Notes: a model not told the origin generated them from the letters alone. Shown: positions 1 through 11,638, counted from the stretch's first letter. The stretch: 64,000 nt of DNA from Darksidea phi (GCA_030770425.1 JASJFT010000011.1:1-64000); one strand, 5' to 3'. Translations and numbers: made by a program.

Positions 1-76
1 GAAGAAGAAGAAGAAGAAGAAGAAGAAGAAGAAGAAGAAGAAGAAGAAGAAGAAGAAGAAGAAGAAGAAGAAGAAG
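1..76 (+). repeat. (GAA)n microsatellite, about 25 units
   Basis: An uninterrupted GAA run opens the window. Read in the frame that continues downstream it encodes poly-glutamate, followed by an acidic stretch (DIESEYESASEINEG). It therefore probably lies in the acidic N-terminal part of the decayed ankyrin/S8 gene. The true left boundary is outside the window. Confidence 0.97.
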
Positions 77-3000
77 ATATAGAGTCTGAATACGAATCGG
101 CGAGTGAAATCAACGAAGGCCGCACTTTGACTGTGCAGGCGCAACGAAAGAAATAAATCATGGATATTTTGCATGCAGATTTCGTTCGATTTTGGAATGA
201 TCTCCAGCGTTTCGGTGCCGATGACAATAAACAAGGGCAGGAGGTCCTATTTGTGCGTTACAAGGCACTCATATCCTCGCAATCTGAACGAGTCAGGAAA
301 AAGGATCCGATCTGCACGAGGAATATCCTCTTCAAGATTGCCTACGGAGGTGCGGATGCTGTTGAGACACCTTGGTTAATGAAGCGTCTGTCGCAGGAAT
401 TCCTAGAACTTCTGAAAGAGGAGGATAGCTGAAGAGATAACGCACTTGGCTGGCTGCCTTCCACAAACTGCACTGATTCGTGGATGCGATTCTCGAGAGC
501 GATATGTCAAGGGTGGATTTTCAAAGACTGCTCGGTCCTGTCACAGATGGCGAAGAGGAAGCGGGGTCCAAAAACAACTGCATTGTCACCGCATTAGAGA
601 CTAAAGGCTTTAAGCAAGCCACGGCTATTAAGCTGATCCGGAAGTGCCGGAGCACACCCTCGCTGCCTAAGATAAGAACGGCTTCACCCTCTTGCATCTC
701 GCAGTTCACTACTCTAAATGCACAAATGTGGGACTAGATATCATTACTGCTTTGATAGAAAGTGGAGATCAGGCATTCGACAAGCACAGCTTCATAAACA
801 AATACTCAGTGTATCAATACCATATTCACACTCGAGACTGCTACGTGAATAGCAAGCAAAAAGTACTACGAGTCAGACCAGGAAGAAGAAAGATGAAATT
901 TTTGTAGAAAGTACGAGCAGAAAGCCTGAAGTTCACCTTACGGAATAGGAGCGGAAGGCGATGAGACCTCTGCTTCAGCAAGCGAAAAGAAGTTCGCGGA
1001 CGCAGAACGGGGCCCAGCAAATCCACTTGAAGAAGATGCGATCGGACAGCACTCGACTGCCACGGACAGTTCCCCACCAACGGAGCTCAGGCGAGAGTCA
1101 AACATCAATGCAGAGACAAGGCACTTGCTTTCTTGCTCACGGTTGGAGGGACATCCACAGATGGGACCGGACGGAAGCCTCAAATGGCAAGGGGCGTAGC
1201 CACGCACGCAAGTACATTGAAACAGCCTGTACACGAAGTGTTGCACAAGAAGTTGCTGAAATGCTGAAGCTTCACTATTTCCGCTCAACGTTTCGACAAA
1301 GGACAGCTGCGCAGTTGAGACAAGAAGTTGCACATACCCGTAGCGTCCACAATCACGAATCCGCACCGGATTTTATAAGTGGAAATGATCACGAACGTGA
1401 GTGATCTTATTTAGCTACGAAGTAATCAAGGATAGCATGCCAATATGCTTCCTTTGCAACAGAGAAGGCAATTTCTTTCAACTTCTCCACGTCTCCGCAT
1501 AGGGAGCCGGGCAAGGTCAACTTCAAAGTTTTCCAGCGATTCTTCGATAAAATCGTGTTTGATGCGATGCTTCTGTTCTCCAGATTTAGCAAGATAGATC
1601 TCTGTCCATTGGTGGTAGTGAGCATGTGCAAAAGCTCGCCAAATCTGTCGGGACTACATCTGTGGTGGAGCGGTAACAACGCCATATTGCGATCGTGGAG
1701 TGAACCTGAGGGCCTTCTAAACTGAAGCCGCTGAAGGAGATATATCTTCATGAATTAGAGGTATGCACATACTTACATTCCCAATACTCTCAAAGTTACT
1801 CAAGCTTATATAGGCTCCGCTGGATTCGCCTGGGAGGGTAAAAGAGAACTTTGGATTGTTCAAGGACCCACTGGAGATAAACAGGCAGCATTAAGAATAC
1901 GGCTGGATCAACGTACACTGTTACCCTTACGATGTCGGCGATAACCGTTGCATACGAGGTAGTAACAGGAAGCTCCAGATAGCGGGTGAGCCAAGCAAAA
2001 GCATAGACGGGCATCAGTGGCTCACTATTATGGATAGCTTCGCCGAAGACGTCCACTGGACAAACGCCTTGATTTGGGCCTGAAGAAAGACATCACCGTC
2101 GCGCTGATTGATGATGGGGTGAATTTCATGCACCCAGCTAACTCGGCGAACCTTGGGCCAGACAAAAGCTTTTGGTAGTAGTAATGATGAAGAGTATGTG
2201 TTTGGAGCTCCGGAGCCGTATCATGGATCGAGTACCGGCCATGGAACTCTGATGGCCTATATGATACGGAGGATCTGCCCTGGGGTAAAGATCTTTGTCG
2301 GTAAGCTAGATGTGTTTCACCAAGAGTCGGGCAAGCCAGGTTTCACAGCCGAAAGTGCTGCGGCTGTAAGTAAACGTCTTCGGAAAAGGCCATCCCATTA
2401 CTTGACTGACCTTGCTATAGGCCGTGCAGTATGCAGTCAAACGCAACTTTGACATCATATCCATGTCCTGGACAACCATCAGAAACGACAGCCAGCAAGA
2501 CAATAACACCAAAGATATCGACGAGCTGAAGAAAGCACTGGTGGCCGCGGCGGACAAGGCGCTCTTATTCTGCTCTTCGCCAGATATTGGCGCCTCCGAC
2601 TGCACAACAAGTACTACCCATTCCAATGCGCCGACATATCCAAAATGTTCCGCATCGGAGCCGCCCGCGTAGACGGAACGAGATACGGATGGTCTGGTAA
2701 CCAGCGACTTCATCCTCCCGGGTGAGAATGTTGAAGTGAAGGAGCACCAGATAATCAGCCTAGACGATATTGAGGGGGTCAGCACAGGCTCATCTGTCGC
2801 TACAGTCCTAGCTGCAAGTCTAGCTGCGCTGATTTTGCATTGCATGCGGCTCGGCACTATTTACAATTTTCACAAACAGAATCAGAAGTCTGATGGGGTA
2901 GGCCCAAGGAGTGAGGCACGCAACGGAGAAGGGGTGGGGAAGAATTTACTCCAGGTCATCAAAAAGTATAATACGGTGAGGACGGCGATCGAAGACTGGG

Positions 3001-3114
3001 AGTAGAGTTATTATTTTCCAAGGCAGGCCAATTTCTTCGTAGCCGGGTAAGCGACAAAGAGAAATGGGCTAAGGTGGCGGAGGTCGCGCGGGATCCCGTG
3101 TCCGCCCATACAGA
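1..3114 (+). pseudogene. Ankyrin-repeat / subtilisin-like (S8) peptidase, decayed, 5' end outside window
   Basis: This is a relic of a fungal cytoplasmic-type S8 peptidase with an N-terminal ankyrin-like region. In order: poly-Glu tail; helical segment at 160-430; ankyrin-type text (NGFTLLHLAVHY) near 675-840; a leucine-rich middle containing WSGNNAILRSWSEPEG (about 1655-1710); and the catalytic domain. The triad motifs are still visible: Asp in VALIDDGVN (~2100-2125), His in GHGTLMA (~2237-2258) and Ser in GSSVAT (~2782-2800). A normal 55-nt intron is kept at 2366-2420 (GTAAGT...CTATAG), joining AESAAA to AVQYAVKRN. The gene is broken by in-frame stops at 154-156, 430-432 and 474-476 and by frameshifts near 660, 1710, 2175, 2690 and 3000. 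A C-terminal piece (KEKWAKVAEVARD) is readable to about 3114 in another frame. The family assignment is from remembered domain patterns. Too many separate lesions exist to be explained by introns. Confidence 0.8.
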
Positions 3115-3316
3115 GAACTCACAGAAGATGTGTCTTGACCGCCTGTCTCAGGGTAGGCGTAAGGATTTTGAACCATCATCAGATTCTCGGCCTACTACCT
3201 CATCTGAATACAAACATAAAGAATCTCTACCGCTATGTCTTGTCCTAAATCCTGTATGCAAAGAAACGCATCCAGAGAGCACGCCTCTCCGATACATGTC
3301 ATCCATAAACCGCGAC

Positions 3317-5063
3317 CTAACCAAGCAGATCACCTAGTGCTCCTCCTGGCTTCGACCCTGACTGGAGTTGTGTAGCTGGTGTACTAGAGCCGGACGCAGG
3401 AGTGCCCCAGAGACCTTGACTTGTCTTTTGCTTAGCCATGTCCGCCATTGTGACCTTCTGGGTCGGCGTGGAAGACTTCTTCGGCGCAGAACCTGCCAGA
3501 AGCGAGGCGAATGCATCTCCACCGGCCTTTTTGGCAGCTCCGCCTCCAATTTTGTTGCCACCAACGCCAGGAGACATCACAGATGGCGTAGATCCTGCTG
3601 ATGCGGCAGTCGAACTAATGTTAACGGAGGTGAAGTAGTTAGGAGTGGCTGCTTGGTAGCCTGAAGGCCGATATGGCTGATTGACACTTGAGGTAACGGA
3701 AGCGGGCTTAACGACAGGCGGAGAAGCGAACTGACTTGGGGCCGGCGGTGGAGATACGGTCGCGAAGAGATCGTTGAGGTTACTGTTCTGTGTCGCAGAT
3801 TGTGGTTGGGGCTGTGCGAATTGGGTCGACGAGTTTATGGTTGAGGTAGAAGCGGGGGGTGCAATGAATGGTGCGGCAGCTGATTTCGCTGGTGCTTGCG
3901 GGGCTGCAGGAGCGGCGGACTGGAAATCATCAAAGTCATCGTCGTCTCCAAAGTCGTCGCTCACGGGGGCCACAGGCTGTTTTCCACCCGAGGTTGATAC
4001 CGGCGCGGGCTCATCGTCCCACGCAAGCAGATCTGCTACAGGTTCTGGCGCCTTTGCTTTGGGCTCTTCCTTCTTGGCCTCTCTCCGCACATGGCTTGCC
4101 GATGCCGAAGCTGGCTGAGTCCTCCGTGGAGCAGGCGCGTCGTCTCCCTCATCGTATTCGTCGTACTCGTCGAAGCGATCACGGCGGGCCTGGGTGTCTG
4201 AGAAGCCGGATTCGTTCCCCCCAAAACCACCGCCATCGCCATATACACCCCCGTTATAGCCCCCGTAGCCGGCGTCTTCGCTTCCAAACCCGCCGTACCT
4301 GCTGCCACCGTCGCTGCCGCCTCCCGAAGAGAAGCCGCCCAGGCCCATGCCCCCCTCGACACCCCCAAACTTGTTTCGGTTTGCCCGCGCCTTTTTTCGC
4401 TCGGATCGGATTCGGTCGACATCGCCTAGAAGCTCTGCGAGCTCCTTGGCACGGTTCCGCACGTTTATGCCTTGATCCTTGCCATTCTGGTCTATGAAGT
4501 GGAATTGGCGGAGCATCTTGAGCAGCGAGACGTGGGAGCGCGCATCGTCGATGACGCGCTCTGAGCCATTTTTAATGAGGAACTCGAGCAATTGGAGGGC
4601 CTGCTCAGGGTCAGCGGTGCTCCCGAGAAGCCGCGGAAGCGCGTGCCTTGTATATCTGCCTCCACTCTTCTGCCGCCTTTTCTGTGAAGCGTTTGTATAT
4701 CATGGGCATGATCTCGTTCAATAATTGACTGTCGAAGTCAGCGCAGCTTAAGTGGGCAGGCGGAGGACACGTACTAATTGAAGGTGGCATTGGCGATTTC
4801 CTGCATCAACGTCGAAGAAGCACCTGGCGAAGTCAACAGACGTTCTTGCGGGGTATGGGAAATGACGCACCCCATGGCTCGTTGTTCGTCGCCTCGCGCA
4901 CCTTGGCCTCCATCTCCGTGTAGTTCATCACCGCTGCCCAGGATCAGTATCGACGAGACAACGCGCTGGATCGGCGCATACCATTCTGGACTTGACGGAC
5001 ACCGGCCTTTATGTCGTAGAGCGTGAGATTGCTCACTTTGTCTTTCAAGCTGTTGAAGTCCAT
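3317..5063 (-). CDS. ENT3: Epsin-type ENTH-domain clathrin adaptor, Ent3-like
   Basis: Encodes a 519-aa ENTH-domain adaptor. Ent3 proteins bind phosphoinositides and recruit clathrin, AP-1 and GGA at the trans-Golgi network and endosomes. Five exons on the minus strand are 4982-5063, 4871-4933, 4775-4823, 4647-4728 and 3317-4600. Splicing gives a continuous ENTH domain over about residues 1-165 (LTLYDIKAGVRQVQN, NYTEMEAKVREATNNEPWGA, EEWRQIYKALQLLEFLIKNG). The remainder is low complexity: a Gly-rich stretch, an acidic stretch with DDFDDFQ that resembles gamma-ear binding motifs, DLLAWDDE and NDLFATVS boxes, then Pro/Ser/Ala-rich sequence ending GDLLG. Introns are 46-48 nt. The one at 4601-4646 has a GC donor (AAG|GCACGC) and contains no GT at all. 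The start is the only Met before the conserved N-terminal ENTH helix. It is divergent from the cyclophilin gene. Confidence 0.93.
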
Positions 5064-5957
5064 GGTGGCGGGCGTGGAAGTGTGAATATGCGGTTGCAGC
5101 GTTGTTGAAGTGGCAGCGTATTATTGAGCGCGTCCTAGCACTGTGCTTGAGGGCTCCAGGGTCTCGCACGTGGAGTGTTATTGTTATCAAGGAGATCCAG
5201 AGGTCGATTTAGATCCAGCTTGCTCACCAGTGTCACTGCAAAGAGAAAACTATTCATATGAACACGGTCTGCGCAAATGCAACGGACGAGAAAGGCATGC
5301 TGAGGTAAGAGGAGGAGCACGTGACCTAGAAGCTCAGACCCCACCTATGCATCTTCAAGCGGCTCTTTGATAGGCTGCTCTGCAGCCGTGGCATTATTCC
5401 TCTCTATATCGCAGATGAATCTAGACGACAGGCGTCTCTCGACCTGCCCTTCGTTGAAGATGTAAAACCCTATCGTGTGCGCAAGTGTGTGGCATCATTG
5501 TGCTCCGAGCACCCTAAAGTGGCGCTACCTAGGCAACCCGAAAAGGAGACGAGCTCTGTGCTCTCAGAGTCTTCGATGTCTGACCACCTACATCAATTCC
5601 ATCGCCACCGTCTGCAGTCTAGTTGCCGTGCTTCGTATACTGTATTCTAGTCATTTCTTCGCATATTGTATTGCATAGCTGCCCAATTGCCCCTCCCTTC
5701 ACCTCACTCGACCCCCCGCGCGCGCACCCGCCTGTACATTACCATTCCATCGTCGCAGCATCTCTACCGGTAAGAGCTTCATCCGTACGATCCCGATTGC
5801 CCCCGCAGCAGCCAGCACCGGGATTGCGTCTGCATGCAGGCGCATCGCGATTCAACCATGGCCAGGCAAGCTGGTCGCGTCTGACGGCATGGCTCTTGCT
5901 GTGGCCCGGCGCTAAACCATCACAGCCACTGACAGCCTACAAAAAGAATACCCCGCC
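5064..5957. promoter_or_regulatory. Divergent intergenic region, ENT3 / cyclophilin
   Basis: These 894 bases separate two outward-facing genes and should hold both promoters and 5' leaders. The cyclophilin-proximal half (about 5690-5830) is C/T-rich, as is common near fungal transcription starts. I see no clear TATA box and no coding region that I can support. Confidence 0.5.
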
Positions 5958-6814
5958 ATGCCCCACCTCAGGACTCCTTTTCTACTCAACTCTCTTCGGT
6001 CAACCCACTACACCGCATTCCAAGCACCTCTCAACAGACGATTCTTCACGCCCTCAGCAGCCAACATGACCATCAAGGCATACTTCGACGTCACCTGGAG
6101 CGGCCCAGAGGTCAAGGTTGATGACAACGGCACCGTCACCCATGTGGGTGACAAGAAAAACCCGATACGTAAGCTGCCCCTCCATTGCCATCTCATATCA
6201 GGCTTGGATGAATTGCTGACACCTCTCCTTCCCCCAGCGCAATCCGGCCGCATCAACTTCGAGCTCTGGGACGATGTGGTCCCCCGCACCGTCGAGAACT
6301 TCCGCGCCCTTTGCACGGGCGAGAAGGGCTTCGGCTACGCAGGCTCCAAGTTCCACCGTATCATCCCCGATTTCATGCTCCAGGGCGGTGACTTCACCCG
6401 CGGCAATGTGAGTCGCTTCCCTGCGCCCACAAAAGCGGCAGAGAACGAAGAGTATCAGCTGATGCAGCACAGGGCACTGGCGGCAAGTCCATCTACGGCG
6501 AGAAGTTTGCCGATGAGAACTTCGCCAAGAAGCACGACCAGCCCTTCCTCCTGTCCATGGCCAACGCCGGCCCCAACACGTAAGCTTTCCACACGTCACG
6601 TTAGCGACCGCCACTAACTCGCCTTAGCAACGGCTCCCAGTTCTTCATCACTACTGTCGTGACCGGCTGGCTTGACAACAAGCACGTCGTCTTCGGCAAG
6701 GTCACTGACCTCGAATCCAAGCGCATCGTCAGGTCCATCGAGGCTACCGGTACCAAATCGGGCGCCCCCGCCTACCCGCAGGTACCTACCATTACCAGTG
6801 CCGGCCAGCAGTAG
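5958..6814 (+). CDS. Cyclophilin-type peptidyl-prolyl cis-trans isomerase, with mitochondrial presequence
   Basis: Cyclophilin catalyses proline cis-trans isomerisation and is the cyclosporin A receptor. Four exons (5958-6168, 6238-6407, 6473-6579, 6628-6814) give 224 aa. Core motifs are [16 protein letters not shown] (catalytic Arg, peptide groove), [17 protein letters not shown] and [12 protein letters not shown] (the Trp associated with cyclosporin binding). Upstream of a second Met at 6066 (MTIKAYFDV) lie 36 residues with no acidic residue. They contain Arg/Ser/Thr/Leu ([15 protein letters not shown]) and end in [11 protein letters not shown], a typical matrix-targeting presequence with an arginine just before the probable cleavage site. 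Starting at 5958 gives a mitochondrial precursor; starting at 6066 gives a 188-aa cytosolic protein. Neurospora is known to make both forms from one gene, so I infer the same here. All three introns are GT-AG. Confidence 0.95.
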
Positions 6815-7370
6815 ATGATTGATATGGATGGAGATGCGGTGACAACGCGATAATGCTCTTCAGCGTGGAGCCGGTAGCTCTTCGGAGCAGCCGATGGTCA
6901 TAAAAGCTCGTGAACGCATTCCGTAGCTCCCAATGATATCCGAGTTACCAATACCTCAATTACTGAACCCCTATGCTTGACAAGTCTATTCAATCATCGC
7001 TCAAAATGCACCCATCTTCGGAGCAATACGATGGCGCATTTTCGCACCATTGGAGGGGCAACAGCTTCACCCCACCTCAACTCAACAACGACCCCGCACT
7101 ATCCGAAAGCGTCACTTCGCAGCTTTCCTTACTCCCCGTCTTCCGCTAGGGTTCCTTCGTGTAGATTCAGATGGCGTGCTGACAGTGCTAAGCCCATCAA
7201 TCGCTCCACTGGGTTAGTGTATAATTTCTCTGCGCGTAGGGCGCACATGTCAACAATCCTACAACGTCGTGACGATACAGCCATGAGCCCGATCATGCTT
7301 GATGACCTACTAGATACCCTTCAAATTCTCCTCTTCCTAATTCACTCCTCGCAATTCGCAAACTCCCACC
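6815..7370. promoter_or_regulatory. Intergenic, promoter of the trans-sulfuration enzyme
   Basis: These 556 bases lie between two co-directional genes and hold the cyclophilin 3' end and the next promoter. The short open frames here have no recognisable content. The ATG at 7371 is in good context (CACCATGCC). Confidence 0.45.
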
Positions 7371-8711
7371 ATGCCTCTCGCCGCAGCCACATCTGCCATT
7401 CACGCCGACGACCACACCAATGTTCTCACCGATGTCGCCCCTGCAATTCACACTTCAACCACTTTCCGCTACCCACGCAATGCCGCTGACCTACAGCCTG
7501 TGCCCGCCGAAGGCGAATTTGTTGATTTGCAGACCCCGCTTGTGTATTCGCGGCTCACTTCTTCGAATATAAATAGGCTGGAAACGATACTTGCACCGTT
7601 GATTTATCCAACGTACGAAGGAAAGAAAGGTGAAGGGAATGAAGAAGACCTAGCCAATTGCGTAGTTAGTTATAGTAGCGGATTAAGTGCTTTTCATGCA
7701 CTCCTCGTCAACGTCGTACCCAAAGTGGTGGCCATTTCAGGGGGCTACCACGGATGCCACGGCGTTATCGATCTCCACAAGAAAATGCACAATCTCAAAA
7801 CCGTCGACCTAGATGCCCCCGACACGGCATGGGACCAAGCAGGCCTCGGGAAGGGCGACATCGTACACCTCGAAACGCCGCTCAACCCCACGGGAGAAGC
7901 CTTCTCCATCGCGCACTACGCCGCGCGCGCACATGAACGCGGAGCCTTGCTATCCGTCGACGCAACTTTCGGTCCACCGGGGCTCCAAGACCCCTTCCGA
8001 TGGGGCGCCGATGTGGTGATGCATAGCGGGACCAAGTACATCGGGGGGCATAGCGACATGCTCTGCGGTGTCCTCGCCACCACGCCGACGAAAGAGGGTC
8101 TTAGGAGGGCAAAGACGTTGCGCGCCGAGCGGATCTTCTTGGGCGCTGTGTTGGGTAGTCTGGAGGGGTGGTTGGGGGTCAGGAGTCTACGGACACTTGA
8201 GCTTCGCGTGCAACGGCAGTCTTCCAATGCGGAGAAGCTCGTAGCGTGGCTCCATGGTGCGGTGAGCGGGAAGGATGAGAGTGGGAGTAGCGGTGTTGTG
8301 AAGAAAGTAGTGAGCAGAGTCACGCATGCCAGTTTACAGGAGAGAGATAAGGAGTGGTTGGAGAAGCAGATGCCGAATGGGTATGGGCCTGTTTTTGCGT
8401 TTTACACACACGACTCGAAGCAAGCGCGGAGCCTGCCTTCTTTGCTGCGACTGTTCCATCATGCGACGAGTTTGGGTGGGGTGGAGAGTTTGATTGAGTG
8501 GCGTAGGATGAGTGATAGCGATGTGGATGAGCGGTTGTTGAGGGTTAGTGTGGGAGTGGAGAATTGGGAGGACTTGAAGGACGACTTTGTACAGGCCTTT
8601 GAGAAGCTGGCTCGAGGCAATCTGGGTGAGAGTGTGGAGGGTGAGAGGGTCGATGTACAGACGGGAGGAAAGGGAGCGAAGGTTGAGAGTGGAGCCGGTG
8701 GTGCTATGTAG
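7371..8711 (+). CDS. Cys/Met-metabolism PLP-dependent enzyme (trans-sulfuration family)
   Basis: A single-exon 446-aa fold-type I PLP enzyme of the cystathionine gamma-synthase / beta-lyase family. The closest type I recall is the uncharacterised fission-yeast trans-sulfuration enzyme group rather than classical Met or Cys biosynthetic enzymes. The PLP Schiff-base lysine is K222 in HSGTKYIGGHSD. Other family signatures are VSYSSGLSAFHALL (phosphate-binding loop), HLETPLNPTGE (substrate/cofactor region) and LLSVDATFGPP (Asp contacting the pyridine N). The N-terminus (IHADDHTNVLTDVAPAIHTSTTFRY) is the usual beginning for the family, supporting this start. The C-terminal 30 residues are a Gly/Glu/Lys-rich tail. 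Substrate specificity cannot be told from sequence. Confidence 0.9.
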   Translation: MPLAAATSAIHADDHTNVLTDVAPAIHTSTTFRYPRNAADLQPVPAEGEFVDLQTPLVYSRLTSSNINRLETILAPLIYPTYEGKKGEGNEEDLANCVVSYSSGLSAFHALLVNVVPKVVAISGGYHGCHGVIDLHKKMHNLKTVDLDAPDTAWDQAGLGKGDIVHLETPLNPTGEAFSIAHYAARAHERGALLSVDATFGPPGLQDPFRWGADVVMHSGTKYIGGHSDMLCGVLATTPTKEGLRRAKTLRAERIFLGAVLGSLEGWLGVRSLRTLELRVQRQSSNAEKLVAWLHGAVSGKDESGSSGVVKKVVSRVTHASLQERDKEWLEKQMPNGYGPVFAFYTHDSKQARSLPSLLRLFHHATSLGGVESLIEWRRMSDSDVDERLLRVSVGVENWEDLKDDFVQAFEKLARGNLGESVEGERVDVQTGGKGAKVESGAGGAM

Positions 8712-8986
8712 CACGGCCGTGTCGAGAGCTCATGGACTAATGGGTGTGCATAGTATAATCAAATGTCACCGTTGTGAAGTCTATACTTGTACATGCATTG
8801 TTCCTATCGAAGTCATGCTATCCATAAGTCATTAACGTGATGTAAGAAACCGTAAGAATCGTACTCCAATCCGAAGACAGACGGTAACCACCGTCCTTTA
8901 CACATACAGTATCCCTCTCGAGCTACAGAAACACCCAACACCATATAAAATGCTCGCTAAAACTCCATTCGATATGAACATCATAT

Positions 8987-10476
8987 CTACGCAAGTCCGA
9001 AAACACTCTTTGTCCGCCTCCAAAGCTCTGCACCCATAGCGCGTCGTGTATCATCGACCCTTAACGCAGCCTCCTTGTTCTCGCTCGCTCGTCGAAGCAA
9101 AAAGTTCAAGCACTGTGCCGTGGTACCCCACGTCATACACTTAATCACCCTGCCTTGAACATCTGCCTTCATACCCGGATTCTGCACGAGCGCTTGCGAA
9201 ATCTCGTCCGCCATCCCGAGGAGCTGGATGTAGGACAGCCGTGGAAGTGACTCTGGCGGTGACGTGAGAAGTTGCTGTTGACGGATCTTTTGGGCTTTGG
9301 TGATGGTAGGAAGGTTGTGGGTTGCGAGGACGATGTTGGTTTCGGGGAAGGGAGTGGTGGGATCGGAGGGGGCGACGCGGTCAGTCCATTGGCGCTTGAG
9401 AACTGCATCGGCGCAGGCATCGTAGCATGCATCCGTTCCTTCCTTGTTCTCAAAGATCAATTCTCTTGGCTCGGAGAACAGGTAAGCGCCGCGCACGAGC
9501 TTCACGCCGGCAATGTATCCCTCCTTTGACGCCGTCTCGAGATGCTGTGCCAGGCGGCCTGGGATCGCTTTCAAATAGCACTGGTATGTGGTGTACACGA
9601 TTGCGCGGCCATTCTCGGGCGTGTTGTACTTCTTCTGCAGTGCAAGGTTCCACTTCTCCAGGCCGATGTTTGTAACTTCTTCTTCGGCGCCGGGGAGGAG
9701 GGCAACGTTTTTGGCGGCCGCGGCGTCGCAGGCGGCAGTTATGGCGGACCACATCTCTGGAGTAGGATCTTGTTGGTTTTTGAGGAGGTGTAGGGCGTGG
9801 CGGCCCAGACCGGACCATCTAAGACATAGCATTAGTATATTGCTTCGAGGATGAGTGGTAATAGAGGCGCTCACTTCAGTCCAACAAAGTCACCTTCCTT
9901 GGCCATCTCCACTGTATCGAGCATGCCTTTCCGCCACATCTCAATCTCCCTTGCCGTCTCCTCTGCTGGTGGAATCCCCCCTTCCCCGAGTGACTCTAGT
10001 GCGTACTCCAGCATAATGCCATCGTAGCCCAGTTGCTCCCGGATCGGGACGGTATTCTGCAAGACCTCTTGCTTGTTCTCGCCTATGCAGAACTGAGCAT
10101 AGAATGTTGATTTCAGGAGCTTGGCGAGCAAAGGGTTCCGTTCAGCGCTCAGAAGATACGACTTAGTTACGAGCATTTGCCGAAGGAGGGCGAAGCAGAG
10201 GTTGAGAAGGATGGGCGATGATGATATTTGGCCGATGAAGTAGGAACGAAGGACGGTGGATGTGGGTAGACGGGCGAGGGTTGCTTGTGAAGATGGAGGT
10301 GCTCGAGGCTGCGACGAGGCTGGGAGGAGTTGTGAAGAGACTGTTGGGGATGACGGGAAGGATACACGGCGACGGGCGCTCGAATGCACGAAGCGTGGTG
10401 ATGGCGCGAGGGCGCGGGTGAACTGTGGAGTGGCAAGGCGTTCAAAACGCTGGAACGTCTGTATCCGTGACAGCAT
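8987..10476 (-). CDS. PUT1: Proline dehydrogenase (proline oxidase), mitochondrial
   Basis: Oxidises L-proline to pyrroline-5-carboxylate with FAD in the mitochondrion, the first step of proline catabolism. Two exons (9875-10476 and 8987-9818, intron 9819-9874, 56 nt) give 477 aa. The first ~65 residues are rich in Arg, Ser, Thr and Pro with few acidic residues (RFERLATPQFTRALAPSPRF), fitting a mitochondrial presequence. The TIM-barrel motifs are clear: YDGIMLEYALESLGEGG, YQCYLKAIPGRLAQHLE, GVKLVRGAYL, NIVLATHNLPT, LLGMADEISQAL, and the C-terminal WGTTAQCLNFLLRRASENKEA, which carries the RR-x-x-EN segment of the substrate site. The gene is convergent with the trans-sulfuration gene across 275 bases. 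In other fungi proline induces this gene; no operator can be assigned here. Confidence 0.93.
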
Positions 10477-11638
10477 CTTGGCGGTTGTGTGCCGATGAGC
10501 GGATGGATTTCAAGAAGAGCAAGTGTGGTGGTGCTTTATATTCGGGAAGCACGTGGCGGTTCTGAGGGAGGCTTGCTGTGACTCGCCACTGGACACTGAC
10601 ACGGAGAACCGGTGACAACAGGGGCAATTGGCAGATAGCCTGTCCACGAGACATCTCTCTGGGTGCTTTATATGCCTAATCATCGTGAAGTCAATCATGG
10701 CTAGATGGTGGCTACGCGACGTCTGCTCGGCTTCCGTCGGCATGCATGACGATGCTCGAGATGTTTCGACAAACGCATCCGGCCTTGCCCTGTCGGCCTT
10801 CAATTGAGCCTGCTGATTTGCCAATGCATCCACGGGGTGCCTGGAAATGCGCTATGAGCGAAGCAGCGTCTGAGGGGGGTAGATGACAATAGTGTCTCGA
10901 TTGTGGTGGTTGGAGGGGCTGGGTGTGTGCCACGACGTCATCGCGGAATCGTGGGTTGTTCTTCTCCCGGGCGCATCTCGTCTACCATCATGAATGCACA
11001 CATCCACGAGACCCTGTGCATCCGTGTATGATCTCGGTATACTCCTCGATTCCACGGTCGGCAATGAATCCCCCCCCAGTCTGGCGGCTACTGCGCGAGT
11101 TACCCGATAGCGTTAGCGCGTCTAGCACAGCTCACAAAGCAAGCTCGGAGCCCTCGGCTTTCCCATCAATGAACCGAGCGTACCCACCCGCCCACGCCTC
11201 TTGTGTTAACGACACTTGGACGAATTTTTCTTTTTGCTTGACATGGAGAAACCGCCTGGGGTCCACTTTGGGGGGTCATGCGGGGACTTCGCGGGCCGGT
11301 ATCGGACGAGGCGAGAGTGCTCGTTTGGTGATGGTTCTTGTTGGTCAGTTTGATCGCGGCAAGCATCGGTTCTGCGTCGGATGCGTACGATGATAATGGG
11401 TGGAAGATGTGGTCTCTTTGTGTGCGAAGGTGTTTGTTTATTGAATACAACTAATCATCAGTATCGGTTTGCGAGCGACCCACTACAATTAGCTACTTTC
11501 CGTTCCCCACAACCGCTCTTTTCTCGCAGCAAATGTAGCATGCGGCCTCGAATAGTAGTTCTCCTTACGTAGCTACGGTGGAAGTGGAATCGCTTCTGGA
11601 TCGAAGCGCAATTCTGCCGTCCACCCGGAGTGGCACCC
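10477..11638. other. Intergenic, proline dehydrogenase promoter and flank
   Basis: These 1.16 kb between proline dehydrogenase and the DUF4470 relic contain only short overlapping open frames on both strands with no recognisable domain. The part next to 10477 should be the proline dehydrogenase promoter. Confidence 0.4.

Noticed and set aside
3868..4497. 209-aa plus-strand open frame
   Set aside because: Antisense shadow of the Gly/Asp-rich exon 5 of ENT3; composition is explained by that gene.
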